NCBI GenBank assembly: GCA_944322585.1
Contig: CALUPB010000010.1
Span: 1-64,000, forward strand
Source: an uncultured Bacteroidales bacterium
GTDB lineage: Bacteria > Bacteroidota > Bacteroidia > Bacteroidales > UBA932
Direction: 5' to 3'
DNA length: 64,000 nucleotides
Shown: in pieces, positions 25,066 to 34,461 of the stretch
How positions within the stretch are numbered: the first letter of the stretch is position 1
How the letters are laid out: every line of letters starts with the position of its first letter
Made by a program: the position numbers and the translations under genes
Notes under the pieces: generated by a model
The model's input: the letters and a program-made list of their open reading frames with translations, nothing else
Databases searched by the model: none
What the model was told of the DNA's origin: nothing

Positions 25066-27168
25066 ATGAAATTACGGAAAATCCTTACCTTTATGACAGT
25101 CATCGCCACGGTTCCCGTATGGGGAGCCGCCGGTGATGACCATATCACCCTGACAATCCGGCCTGCCGACTCACACAATATCTCGGTGGAGCAGAACGGA
25201 GACAGCTACATTATCACCACTACGGGAAATGACCCGTACGTATTCCTCGATGCAGACCGGCCTGTAGACATTTCTCACTACCGGATGCTGGAATTCAACA
25301 GTTTCAACACTTCAGACATTCTTCCGCTCGCGCTGTTCGTAGGCCGGCTCGACAACGATCACCTCGTTGAAGGCAACCTGTACACGCTTCCGAGAACCGA
25401 AGGATGGTCGGTCAATGCATATGATATCACCAAGACCGATGTCCCGGCCGACGGGCCAGTTTCCTGGATACGTATCCGATTCGGCATGAACGGCGGCAAC
25501 CGCTTTATCATCAGCGGGCTGAAACTGAGGCCCATGAACAGCCGTGACAGGGATATTCTGGAAAACATAGAATTGCGGGCACGGCAGGACAGGGAGCTGA
25601 GTGAAAGGCTGTCCTGCTATCTGTCCACCCGGTTTGCATCCGAAATCGGACATGTCGAAGTGTCGTATCCAGACTCTACCGTGACTGTGGCCGGACGGGC
25701 GGACCGGATTTCCGGAAATGCCGGACTGGCGGAAATCCCCATATGGGCAGAATATACCGACCTCAAGGATGTGGAAACATTCATTCCACTCGGCCGTGAA
25801 GGCAAATTCGGATTCACTGTGCCGCGATTCGCGGAAGACGGTCATGACAGACTGCTTTCCGGATGGGCCGTCGTGGAAAAACGCGACAGCTGCTATTCCC
25901 TCCTTTCCGCGGTCCACTATCCGGATGACATAATACCGAAATCCGACCTGCCGGAAATCACCTCCCGGTCCCTTAAAGGCATAGGGGGATGCCCGTTCGA
26001 CCACGAAGACATGAAACTTCTCGGGGTCGGGGGCGCCAACTTCAATGTCCTGCTGGACCAGATACTTTTCACTGAGCCTGCAGCGGGACGCACCGCATAC
26101 AGATACGGGAGCCGTACATGGTATGTGGACGAGAATTGTCCTGCTATACGCGGAATGGACATGAACACAAAGATAGCGCAGGAAAACGGATGGCTCATTT
26201 CCGGCATTCTACTGTTGCCGGTCGACCGCAGCTATACGCCGGGGACATGGGCTTCACTGGCCAACCATCCCGAATGTCAGGCAAGTGCGGCATTCGCCAT
26301 GCCGAACATGCTTTCAAAGGAAGGGGCCGAGGCATATGCCGCCACCATGACATACCTGTGCGAACGCTACAGTTCCGGCAGGCACGGCCGTATCCACCAC
26401 TGGATCATCCACAATGAAATACAGAACGGATTTTTCTGGACCAACGCCGGAGACAGGGACATAATGACCTATATGAACCTGTACTGCAAGTCCATGCGCA
26501 CAGTCTACAACATAGCCAGGCAATTTGACCCCAATGCGCAGGTCCTCATCTCTCTCGACCATGACTGGAACAGGAAAAGCAACAAGCGCAGCTACGAAGG
26601 CATGAAGCTCATGGACATACTTCTCGACTTCAGCCATAAGGAAGGTGATTTCCAGTGGGGAATAGCATACCATCCCTACCCTCAGGACATCAACAATCCG
26701 CGCACATGGGAAGATGACCAGGCACTCTATACCTTCGACACACCGTTCATGACTCCCAAGAACCTGGAAGTGCTCAACGAATTTGCCGGACTGCCCTCAG
26801 TCCGCTACAGGGGCATGCCGAGAGAAATACACCTCACGGAACAGGGACTGAATTCCCCTGACTACAGCGAAAAGTCCCTGCAGGACCAGGCCGCCGGGAT
26901 GGTATATACCTGGGAAAAAATCCGGCACCTCAAAAACATCAAATGCTATTATTACCATCTCTGGGCCGATGACCACGGAGAAGGCGGGCTCAGGCTCGGG
27001 CTGCGCAAATTCCATGACGACAAGGATGACCCGCTCGGTAAAAAACCTATATGGGATGTAGTCCGTGCGTATGAAACGTCCGAATGGGAAGCTGTCAGAG
27101 AACAGTATAGGGAAATCCTCGGCATCAGAAAATGGAATGAAATCTTGTACAAAGGAGAAATCAGATGA
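25066..27168 (+). CDS. Secreted clan-A-like glycosidase barrel, DUF5722-like (copy 2)
   Basis: A 700-residue paralogue of the upstream gene. It keeps the same order: beta domain (ITTTGNDPYVFLDADRPVDI), charged helix, barrel with WIIHNEIQNGFFWTNAGD and EIHLTEQGLNS, and the shared HPYPQDINNPRTW. Copy 2 has a cleavable signal peptide (VPVWGAAG) but no lipobox cysteine, so the pair may act in different compartments, copy 1 on the surface and copy 2 in the periplasm. Function as a glycoside hydrolase is inferred from the glutamate motifs. The stop overlaps the next start (ATGA), indicating a tightly coupled operon. Confidence 0.7.
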   Translation: MKLRKILTFMTVIATVPVWGAAGDDHITLTIRPADSHNISVEQNGDSYIITTTGNDPYVFLDADRPVDISHYRMLEFNSFNTSDILPLALFVGRLDNDHLVEGNLYTLPRTEGWSVNAYDITKTDVPADGPVSWIRIRFGMNGGNRFIISGLKLRPMNSRDRDILENIELRARQDRELSERLSCYLSTRFASEIGHVEVSYPDSTVTVAGRADRISGNAGLAEIPIWAEYTDLKDVETFIPLGREGKFGFTVPRFAEDGHDRLLSGWAVVEKRDSCYSLLSAVHYPDDIIPKSDLPEITSRSLKGIGGCPFDHEDMKLLGVGGANFNVLLDQILFTEPAAGRTAYRYGSRTWYVDENCPAIRGMDMNTKIAQENGWLISGILLLPVDRSYTPGTWASLANHPECQASAAFAMPNMLSKEGAEAYAATMTYLCERYSSGRHGRIHHWIIHNEIQNGFFWTNAGDRDIMTYMNLYCKSMRTVYNIARQFDPNAQVLISLDHDWNRKSNKRSYEGMKLMDILLDFSHKEGDFQWGIAYHPYPQDINNPRTWEDDQALYTFDTPFMTPKNLEVLNEFAGLPSVRYRGMPREIHLTEQGLNSPDYSEKSLQDQAAGMVYTWEKIRHLKNIKCYYYHLWADDHGEGGLRLGLRKFHDDKDDPLGKKPIWDVVRAYETSEWEAVREQYREILGIRKWNEILYKGEIR

Positions 27169-29414
27169 AACTGCATTCAAGCGTATGGGCAGCCGGCATT
27201 GCCGCCGCATTGCTGTCCTCATGTTCGGGTACTGCCCTGAAAAAAGCTTTCAGGGAACCGGCAAATGAATTCCGGCCGCAGCCTTTCCTGCACCTCAACG
27301 GACATCTGGACAGGGACCATATCCGGAGACAGTTCACTGAAGCCCGCGACAGTGCCGGCTTCGGAGGCATCGCAGTCCTTCCGGTCTCGTCACAACCGCA
27401 CTGGTACGACGGGCATCCGTGTCCAGGAATGACGCCGGAATACATGAGCGAAGAATATTTCGCCGGATACAAGGATATGCTTGAAGTGTCCCAGCATAAC
27501 GGGACAGACATCATCCTGTATGATGACATAGACTTCCCGAGCGGTTCGGCCGGAGGGAAACTGGCAGAAGAATACCCCCAGTATACCAGAAAATATCTCG
27601 AGAAACAGGAGACAGACATTACCGGAGGCCGCAGGTTCAGGCATGAATTCACCGTCGACAGCACTATGACCGTAATGGCAGTATCGGCACTTGAACTGGA
27701 CACAAGGGAAACAGTCGACCTCGGGCCGTATTTTTCCGGGAATGTCCTGGACTGGGATGTCCCGCCGGGAAAATGGAAGATAATGCTTTTCACATGCCGC
27801 TACGGAGTCGGAGGCGTCCACGGGCATCTTGTGGACTATATGCAGCCGGAAGCTGTGGACACATTGATGAAAATGACCTACGGGGAATATGACAGACGTT
27901 TCAGCGGCTATTTCGGCAATGTCATCCGGAAGACTTTCTTCGATGATGTTGGGTTCGTGCATATGGAGCAGACATGGACACCGGCCATAACCGACATATT
28001 CCGGGAAAAATACGGGCTCAACCCGGCACTGTACTATCCGGCTCTCTTCTATGACATCGGCCCTGAAACCGGCAAGGCGAGAATAGCATTCTACGACATC
28101 CGGGCAGAACTTATGGCCGAAGGCTATGTCCGGGCCGTATCGGAATGGGCGGAAACTCGCCACCTGAAAAGCATGGGACATCCGCCGGAGAACTACAGTC
28201 CCAACACCGTCGTCGCCAGCGGTGACATACTGAAATTCTACAGGCATGTGGACATTCCGCTGCTGGATGCCATCCTGTACTTCCGCAGGGGGCTGCATGG
28301 ATTCAAACAGGTATCCTCCGCCGCCGACATCCATGACAGGCCAGTCGTGGGAGCCGAACTGTGCGGAGCCTATCCAGCTGACATGGATTCTCTCATGATG
28401 TACAGGATCACACTGGAGGCTCTGGCCAGGGGAGTGAATTTCACGGTACCTCACGGCATGTGGTACGACACCGACCCCATGGCAGTCCGCATCCCGCCTC
28501 TGATTGCGCCGGAGAACCCGCTCCTGAAAGACGCACTGAAGGGCTACAGTCTTTCCACGGGCAGGTCCTGCATGCTGCTTCAGGGAGGGAGACGGGTCGC
28601 CGACATCGCCGTACTCTGGCCGATACAGTCAGTCCAGGCAGAATCATGGATGTTCCGCGACCAGACTTCCGGACTGCCGATCGCCAACTGGGTTCCGGAC
28701 AATGTGGTAAACTACACCCTCAGCGACATTCTCACCGACAGCCTGCAGAGAGATTTCACCTACATCCATCCTGAAAATCTTTCCAGCGGGAAAGTCACCG
28801 TCAACGGCAGGACCCTTACCCTCAATAACCGGGAAAACATTCAGGAATACCAGGTTCTGATAATTCCTGGAGGAGACTACATCTCCGCCGACGCGCTGAA
28901 AGAAATATACAGTTTCTACAACAACGGCGGCAAAGTCATAGTCCTGGCATCCCTGCCGTCCAGATCCTCGGAATTCGGACGCGACCGGGAAATAACGGAA
29001 ACAATGGAAAGCATCTTCGGGCCTGTCCTTCCTGTCCGCGACACTGCCGTCACCGGACAGAACGGAGGAATGTTCATATTCTCATCCTCCTGCAATGCCG
29101 GGGAAATATCAAAAATGCTGGAACTCACCGGCTATATGCCGGACGCGATATTCCCCGATGCAGCCCCGGACAATGCCGGATACATAAATTATCTGCATAA
29201 AGTCAGAAACGGCAGGAATTTTTACTATATTACCAACACAACGGACAAGGAATACGACAGGGAAATTTCCCTGAGAGGAGAATTCCGAAAGGTAGAGATA
29301 TGGGATCCCCATACAGGGGATATCTGTCCCGCCGATGCACGGATACAGGATGGCCGGACATATGTCCCCGTATCCGTTCCTCCGGTCCGTTCATGTTTCA
29401 TTGTCACGAAATAA
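27165..29414 (+). CDS. GH106-like glycoside hydrolase lipoprotein
   Basis: A 749-residue lipoprotein (lipobox LLSSC, Cys20). The N-terminal HLNGHLDRDHIRRQFTEA, the GFGGIAVLPVS strand, IILYDDIDFPSGSAGG and FFDDVGFVHMEQTWTPAI occupy the positions of the GH106 barrel landmarks, and the RKVEIWDPHTGDI ending is typical of these enzymes. Similarity to the GH106 gene that follows is structural rather than close, and the typical WYWI opening is replaced by LHLNG. It is probably a retaining or inverting glycosidase of the locus, possibly another rhamnosidase. It overlaps the previous stop by 4 bp and ends 5 bp before the next ATG. Confidence 0.6.
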   Translation: MKLHSSVWAAGIAAALLSSCSGTALKKAFREPANEFRPQPFLHLNGHLDRDHIRRQFTEARDSAGFGGIAVLPVSSQPHWYDGHPCPGMTPEYMSEEYFAGYKDMLEVSQHNGTDIILYDDIDFPSGSAGGKLAEEYPQYTRKYLEKQETDITGGRRFRHEFTVDSTMTVMAVSALELDTRETVDLGPYFSGNVLDWDVPPGKWKIMLFTCRYGVGGVHGHLVDYMQPEAVDTLMKMTYGEYDRRFSGYFGNVIRKTFFDDVGFVHMEQTWTPAITDIFREKYGLNPALYYPALFYDIGPETGKARIAFYDIRAELMAEGYVRAVSEWAETRHLKSMGHPPENYSPNTVVASGDILKFYRHVDIPLLDAILYFRRGLHGFKQVSSAADIHDRPVVGAELCGAYPADMDSLMMYRITLEALARGVNFTVPHGMWYDTDPMAVRIPPLIAPENPLLKDALKGYSLSTGRSCMLLQGGRRVADIAVLWPIQSVQAESWMFRDQTSGLPIANWVPDNVVNYTLSDILTDSLQRDFTYIHPENLSSGKVTVNGRTLTLNNRENIQEYQVLIIPGGDYISADALKEIYSFYNNGGKVIVLASLPSRSSEFGRDREITETMESIFGPVLPVRDTAVTGQNGGMFIFSSSCNAGEISKMLELTGYMPDAIFPDAAPDNAGYINYLHKVRNGRNFYYITNTTDKEYDREISLRGEFRKVEIWDPHTGDICPADARIQDGRTYVPVSVPPVRSCFIVTK

Positions 29415-29419
29415 CACCC

Positions 29420-32400
29420 ATGAAAACCAAAACCATAGCGACCATATTGGGAATCAGCATGATACTGGGCTCCTGCTCGGGCCGCCCAGACAGCGAAGCC
29501 CTTGAAAGAGGGTTCATCACACCCCCGGATTCCATAAAGACCTCTGTATACTGGTACTGGATTTCCAACCATATCAGCAAGGAAGGCGTCATAAAAGACC
29601 TGCAGTCGATGAAAGAAGCAGGTATAGACCGGGCCTACATAGGCAATATAGGTCTGGCGGACAGCGAATCGGGAGAAGGCCCCGTAAAATTCTACAGCGA
29701 TGAATGGTGGAAAATAACGCATGCCGCCCTCAAGACCGCAACCGAACTCGGCATTGAAATAGGAATTTTCAACTGTCCCGGATGGAGCCAATCGGGAGGG
29801 CCGTGGGTCAGCCCGGAACAGTCCATGCGCTATCTGGCAAGTTCATCCGTCACGGTTACTGGAGGCCGGAAAATAGAAATCGATCTTCCCCGACCTGAAA
29901 GCAGATGGGCGGACCGCTTCCAGGATGTCCGCACCATAGCATACCCGCATGTCAAGGGAGAAAAGCTGACTCTTGACGGCAAGGCCGGCCACAGGGTCGG
30001 GAATGAACTCCGTTTCAGTTTCACTCCGGCCAATGCATTCACGCTCAGAAGCGTCAGCATCCAGATGTCGGAAAATGCCGTTGACTGCCCCGCCAGAATA
30101 GAAGCAAGACAGGGGGACGGATTCGTCACTCTGGCGGAATTCCCGGTCACAAGGTTCAATCCAAACCTGAATGTAGGGTTCAGTCCATATGCCCCGGTCG
30201 TCATCTCTGTCCCGTCCACCGAAGCCACGGAGTTCAGGGTGACACTCATAAACCCTACTCCGGGAAGCTCCGTAAAGGACATTGTGCTGTCGTCACTGCC
30301 AACCGTGGAACGCTACCCCGAAAAAACTCTTGCCAAGATGTACCAGACGCCCCTGCCATACTGGCATGAATACATGTGGCGAGAACAGCCCGACAATACA
30401 GACACCGGACTGGCGATACGGCCCGATGACGTAATCGACATCAGCAATTGTCTGGACGGCGACCGCCTGAGCTGGGACGCTCCTGACGGAGAATGGGTCA
30501 TACTCAGGACCGGAATGCTGCCGACAGGAGTAATGAATTCCCCCGCAAGGCCTGAAGCCACCGGTCTGGAAACGGACAAAATGAGCAGGGAACATATAGA
30601 AGCGCACTTCGAAGCCTTTCTCGGAGAAATATACAGACGGATTCCGGCAGAAGACAGGAAATGCTGGAAAGTGGTTGTCGAAGATTCCTACGAGACGGGA
30701 GGACAGAATTTTACGGACGGCTTCATCGAAGAATTCCAGGCCCGGTACGGTTATGACCCGGTCCCTTTCCTTCCGGTATATTATGGCACTGTCGTAGGGA
30801 ACAGGGACATTTCCGACAGGTTTCTCTGGGACATGAGAAGACTTGTCGCCGACAAGGTAGCCTATGACTATGTGGGAGGGCTGAGAGAAATCAGCCACAA
30901 GTACGGGCTCACGACATGGCTTGAGAACTACGGGCACTGGGGATTCCCCGGAGAATTCCTCCAGTACGGAGGGCAGTCCGATGAAATAGGAGGAGAATTC
31001 TGGAGCGAGGGCAGCCTTGGTGACATAGAGAACAGGGCCGCGTCCTCATGCGGACATATCTATGGGAAAAACAGGATATATGCCGAGTCATTCACGGCAG
31101 GAGGCGGCGGATACCACAGATATCCCGCAATGATGAAGCAGCGGGGAGACAGGTTCTTCACCGAAGGCATCAACAGCACCCTGCTGCACCTGTACATTTC
31201 CCAGCCTTATGAAGACCGGGAACCCGGAGTCAACGCCACATTCAGCAATGAATTCAACAGGAAAAACACATGGTTCCCGCATCTCGACCTTTTCATCAGT
31301 TATCTGAAACGGGCCAATTTCATGCTCCAGCAGGGGACAAACATTGCCGATGTGGCCTATTTCATAGGAGAGGACACACCCAAGATGACAGGTATCACGG
31401 ATCCGCCGCTGCCAGCCGGCTACCAGTTCGACTACATCAATGCCGAAGTAATAGAGAACAGCCTTTCCGTACGGGACGGCAGGCTGACTCTGCCGCACGG
31501 CACACAATACAGGATACTCGTCCTCCCACGACAGAATACAATGCGTCCCGAGCTCCTCGAAAAGATAGAGCAGCTCATTGAGGACGGCGCCATTGTCATG
31601 GGGCCGGCTCCTGAACATTCCCCGAGCCTTGCAGACTACCCGGCAGCGGATTCTACGGTACGTTCGATTGCAGACAGGTTGTGGTCAAAGATAGATCCTG
31701 CCACAGGATATGCAAGAATAGGCAAAGGCATACTGATGAACGGGCCCGGCATTGAAGAGGCGATGGACCTTGCCGGCTGTCCCCCTGATTTCGGAGCATG
31801 CAGCGGCAAGCCTCTTCTTTATTGCCATCGCCAGATGAAAGACATCGACATCTATTTCGTCTCCAATCAGAGCGACAAGCCAGTCTCTGCCGAACCGGTA
31901 TTCCGCGTTTCGGGCAAAATTCCCGAAGCATGGAGTGCGACGGACGGGAAAACGAGAAAACTTCCGGTATGGACATCCTCCGGAGACGGGACACGCGTAC
32001 CGTTACGGCTCGACAGCTATGAAAGCATCTTCATAGTATTCCGGGACAGGACTTCTTCCGACGGGATGTCAGGAGGCCCGGAAGACAATTTCCCGGAGTT
32101 CAACACCGAAATGGATATCGACAGAGGCTGGACCGCCGGATTCGACCCGGACAGGCAAGGCCCGGCCGGACCGGTTCCCATAGACAGGCTGTATGACATT
32201 TCTGAGGACAAGGACTTCAACATCCGCCATTACTCCGGTACAATCACATATTCCAACAGCTTCAATCTCGACAGCCTGCCGGACGGGAAACGCGTTTATC
32301 TCAACCTCCACAACGTCGTTGCAATGGCTAAAGTGAAAATCAACGGCAAATATGCAGGCGGTGTCTGGACTCCTCCTTACAGGGTCGACATCACCGATGC

Positions 32401-32590
32401 CGTCCGGGCCGGCACCAACGGCATCGAAGTCGAAGTGACTACCACATGGAAAAACCGCATTGTCGGTGACCTGAACCTTCCGGAAGACGCGAGACACACA
32501 TGGGTCGCATACCAGCCGTGGACTGCCGGAGAACCTCTTCAGGAGACAGGACTTATCGGGCCTGTCACAATAGAAACGAATGACATATAA
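29420..32590 (+). CDS. Alpha-L-rhamnosidase, GH106 family lipoprotein
   Basis: The protein has 1056 residues from ATG 29420. A frame of 40 extra codons to 29300 overlaps the previous gene and is discarded, since MKTKTIATILGISMILGSCS is a clear lipoprotein signal. GH106 features include PPDSIKTSVYWYWISNHISK, FNCPGWSQSGGPWVSPEQSM, the catalytic-region VVEDSYETGGQNFTDGFIEEF and the YGLTTWLENYGHWGFPGE stretch. A C-terminal carbohydrate-binding-like beta domain (about 930-1056) ends VTIETNDI. GH106 enzymes invert at alpha-L-rhamnosyl linkages of pectins and other glycans. It should release rhamnose outside the cytoplasm for the rha operon. Confidence 0.88.
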   Translation: MKTKTIATILGISMILGSCSGRPDSEALERGFITPPDSIKTSVYWYWISNHISKEGVIKDLQSMKEAGIDRAYIGNIGLADSESGEGPVKFYSDEWWKITHAALKTATELGIEIGIFNCPGWSQSGGPWVSPEQSMRYLASSSVTVTGGRKIEIDLPRPESRWADRFQDVRTIAYPHVKGEKLTLDGKAGHRVGNELRFSFTPANAFTLRSVSIQMSENAVDCPARIEARQGDGFVTLAEFPVTRFNPNLNVGFSPYAPVVISVPSTEATEFRVTLINPTPGSSVKDIVLSSLPTVERYPEKTLAKMYQTPLPYWHEYMWREQPDNTDTGLAIRPDDVIDISNCLDGDRLSWDAPDGEWVILRTGMLPTGVMNSPARPEATGLETDKMSREHIEAHFEAFLGEIYRRIPAEDRKCWKVVVEDSYETGGQNFTDGFIEEFQARYGYDPVPFLPVYYGTVVGNRDISDRFLWDMRRLVADKVAYDYVGGLREISHKYGLTTWLENYGHWGFPGEFLQYGGQSDEIGGEFWSEGSLGDIENRAASSCGHIYGKNRIYAESFTAGGGGYHRYPAMMKQRGDRFFTEGINSTLLHLYISQPYEDREPGVNATFSNEFNRKNTWFPHLDLFISYLKRANFMLQQGTNIADVAYFIGEDTPKMTGITDPPLPAGYQFDYINAEVIENSLSVRDGRLTLPHGTQYRILVLPRQNTMRPELLEKIEQLIEDGAIVMGPAPEHSPSLADYPAADSTVRSIADRLWSKIDPATGYARIGKGILMNGPGIEEAMDLAGCPPDFGACSGKPLLYCHRQMKDIDIYFVSNQSDKPVSAEPVFRVSGKIPEAWSATDGKTRKLPVWTSSGDGTRVPLRLDSYESIFIVFRDRTSSDGMSGGPEDNFPEFNTEMDIDRGWTAGFDPDRQGPAGPVPIDRLYDISEDKDFNIRHYSGTITYSNSFNLDSLPDGKRVYLNLHNVVAMAKVKINGKYAGGVWTPPYRVDITDAVRAGTNGIEVEVTTTWKNRIVGDLNLPEDARHTWVAYQPWTAGEPLQETGLIGPVTIETNDI

Positions 32591-32873
32591 TGATCATGCA
32601 CGGAAAAATCATACTTTCCATAGCCATGACAATGGCTGCAATCATGGCACCTGCCCGGAATATGGACAGTACCGGCTACAGAAAATACGGAATGTCCTGT
32701 GGGACTGGGATTCCTGGCTAAGCAATGTCGCAATCCACCAGGCTGCCGCAGACCAGGGGGACAAGGCTCTCGACGAACTGGAGAAATACGAGAAAGGCTG
32801 TGTCCTGAATTTTCTCGGATGGTCGGGCATAGACGGCTGGCTCGACAGAAAGCCTGTCATCAGAGAATTCTGA
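32590..32873 (+). pseudogene. Remnant of a GH63/trehalase-like glycosidase
   Basis: An ATG at 32590 (TAATG with the GH106 stop; second ATG at 32596) opens a signal peptide, MHGKIILSIAMTMAAIMAPA, but this frame stops after 43 codons. Another frame, open to 32873, then encodes RNVLWDWDSWLSNVAIHQ and YEKGCVLNFLGWSG, typical of an alpha/alpha-barrel glycosidase of the GH63/trehalase type. Such enzymes are 600-800 residues; only about 80 remain, with a frameshift and large deletions. It was probably a fifth hydrolase of the operon. Confidence 0.65.
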
Positions 32874-32903
32874 CAACAGGCTTTCTTGAAATCCTGTCAG
32901 GAA

Positions 32904-34067
32904 TCAGTCCTGTTCCAGCAGCCGGCCGAGTACGCGGCGGAGGGAGGCTGCATCGGTAATGCGGTCTTCCTGCAATTCGCCGTCAGCAAGGATGAACGAT
33001 GCAGGCAGCGATGTCAGATTATAGGCCGGCACGGCAGGGGATGCGGTGCCAAGTCCGTCACACACATTGATCCATCCCAATCCCTGCTCCTTCACCACAC
33101 GGGCCCATCCGGCCTTGTCCGTGGATATGGCCACCTGGTATATTTCAAGCCCCTTGCCGGCAAAATCCGCATACACAGGCTTGAGGACATCGTTGTTGAA
33201 CATCTTCTGAGCCGCCTGGTCCGGAGCCCAGAAATGAAGGAGGATGACCCTGGCATCCACATCGCTGAGCTTGCGCTTTACACCGTTCACGTCAGGCATG
33301 TCAATGTCAAGATAATTCACCTCTTCCGCAGACTGCAGCTTCGCGGACATCTCAAGCATCCGGTAACGTCTGTCGGCCTCCTGCCTCAGGGCAGCCACAT
33401 AACGGGACTCCGGATAAAGGGTCTCGAGCGAATCGCAGATGTTGCCGAAATGAATGGCGTCGGTCTGCTGGCCGAACACAGGCAGATTTACACCCACTGT
33501 CTGGAAAAGGACCGGAATTGTAGTCATGGAATACGGATTGGACATCACATATTTCAGCCGGCCGCGGTAATAGTCCACATACACCTTTGCAAGCTCCCTC
33601 TGCAGGGATGCCGCCTCTTCCGAGCCCGGAACAGCCGCCTCCAGCCTCTGGGAAAGAGCCAGGAATTTCCGGGTGAAATCATTCAGGTCCTGCTCCACCT
33701 GCTGGAGCTTCACGGACTCCTCCGAACCGGATACAGTGAATTGTCCGAGAGTATCGGCTTCCACTGTCACCGCATCTCCCCTTTTAAGAAGGAGGGAGGC
33801 AATCCTGGTATCCTTATAGAACAGATACACGAACTCCGGCTGGGCCTTCTCCACATCCACCTTATACGAGAAATATCCCGACGCATCTGTCCTTACCGTG
33901 TCAAGGATTTCATACCGGTTGATGTTCAGGAGCTTCACCACGACATCCGATTCGGGGGCATCCTTCAACGAACACTTTACCGATGCCTTGCCGGCACATG
34001 ACACAAGCAGGGCTGCGATAATGCCATAGCATACCGCATAAACGAGGTATCTACTTAAGTTTCTCAT
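32904..34067 (-). CDS. Thioredoxin-fold lipoprotein lacking the active-site cysteines
   Basis: The 387-residue protein has lipobox ALLVSC (Cys24). The N-terminal beta domain (about 28-115) resembles DUF4369 of Bacteroidota thiol-disulfide proteins, a helical region follows (about 120-245), and the C-terminal thioredoxin-like domain starts near 258 (DIDMPDVNGVKRKLSD; ARVILLHFWAPDQAAQKMF). Where CxxC should follow the FWA strand there is PDQAAQ, and no cysteine pair replaces it. It is therefore unlikely to be an oxidoreductase, and may be a binding or chaperone-like relative. Its start overlaps the HIT gene end by 17 bp. Confidence 0.75.
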   Translation of the reverse strand: MRNLSRYLVYAVCYGIIAALLVSCAGKASVKCSLKDAPESDVVVKLLNINRYEILDTVRTDASGYFSYKVDVEKAQPEFVYLFYKDTRIASLLLKRGDAVTVEADTLGQFTVSGSEESVKLQQVEQDLNDFTRKFLALSQRLEAAVPGSEEAASLQRELAKVYVDYYRGRLKYVMSNPYSMTTIPVLFQTVGVNLPVFGQQTDAIHFGNICDSLETLYPESRYVAALRQEADRRYRMLEMSAKLQSAEEVNYLDIDMPDVNGVKRKLSDVDARVILLHFWAPDQAAQKMFNNDVLKPVYADFAGKGLEIYQVAISTDKAGWARVVKEQGLGWINVCDGLGTASPAVPAYNLTSLPASFILADGELQEDRITDAASLRRVLGRLLEQD

Positions 34068-34458
34068 ATTCTTTCAGGATTGTTTCTGCTATGGCAGCCA
34101 TCTCTTCGGCCGGGAGGGAAAGTTTCTCCTTCCTGAAATCGAGATCGGCCTCGCTCTGGAGAGGGACAAGATGGATATGGGTATGGGGGACTTCCATACC
34201 GAGTACGGCTACCCCTACCCTACGGCAAGGGACGGCATTTCCGAGAGCAATGGCCACCTTGCGTGCAAAGGCGCAAAGCCCCATGTATGTATCCTCGTCA
34301 AGATGGAAGATATAGTCATCCTCCACATGCTTCGGAATTACAAGCGTATGTCCTTTGGCAAGAGGAGCTATGTCAAGAAAGGCATAATAATCCTCATTTT
34401 CGGCCACCCTGTATGAAGGGATTTCTCCAAGGGCGATTTTTGTGAAGACTGTAGCCAT
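34051..34458 (-). CDS. HIT-family nucleotide hydrolase (HINT-like)
   Basis: The 135-residue protein has the histidine triad as HTHIHLVPL near residue 98 and the N-terminal FTKIALGEIPSYRVAENEDY FAFLD-like HINT signature (here YYAFLD). HINT enzymes hydrolyse purine nucleoside phosphoramidates and acyl-adenylates in the cytoplasm. It begins 3 bp after the greA stop and is probably co-transcribed with it. Confidence 0.92.
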   Translation of the reverse strand: MATVFTKIALGEIPSYRVAENEDYYAFLDIAPLAKGHTLVIPKHVEDDYIFHLDEDTYMGLCAFARKVAIALGNAVPCRRVGVAVLGMEVPHTHIHLVPLQSEADLDFRKEKLSLPAEEMAAIAETILKEYEKLK

Positions 34459-34461
34459 AGC

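Noticed and set aside
27390..28454. 354-codon minus-strand frame opposite the GH106-like gene
   Set aside because: Antisense shadow; no start context or recognisable domain.
32886..34001. 371-codon plus-strand frame opposite the thioredoxin-fold gene
   Set aside because: Fully antisense to a lipoprotein with a good signal peptide and family features; composition is that of a shadow frame.
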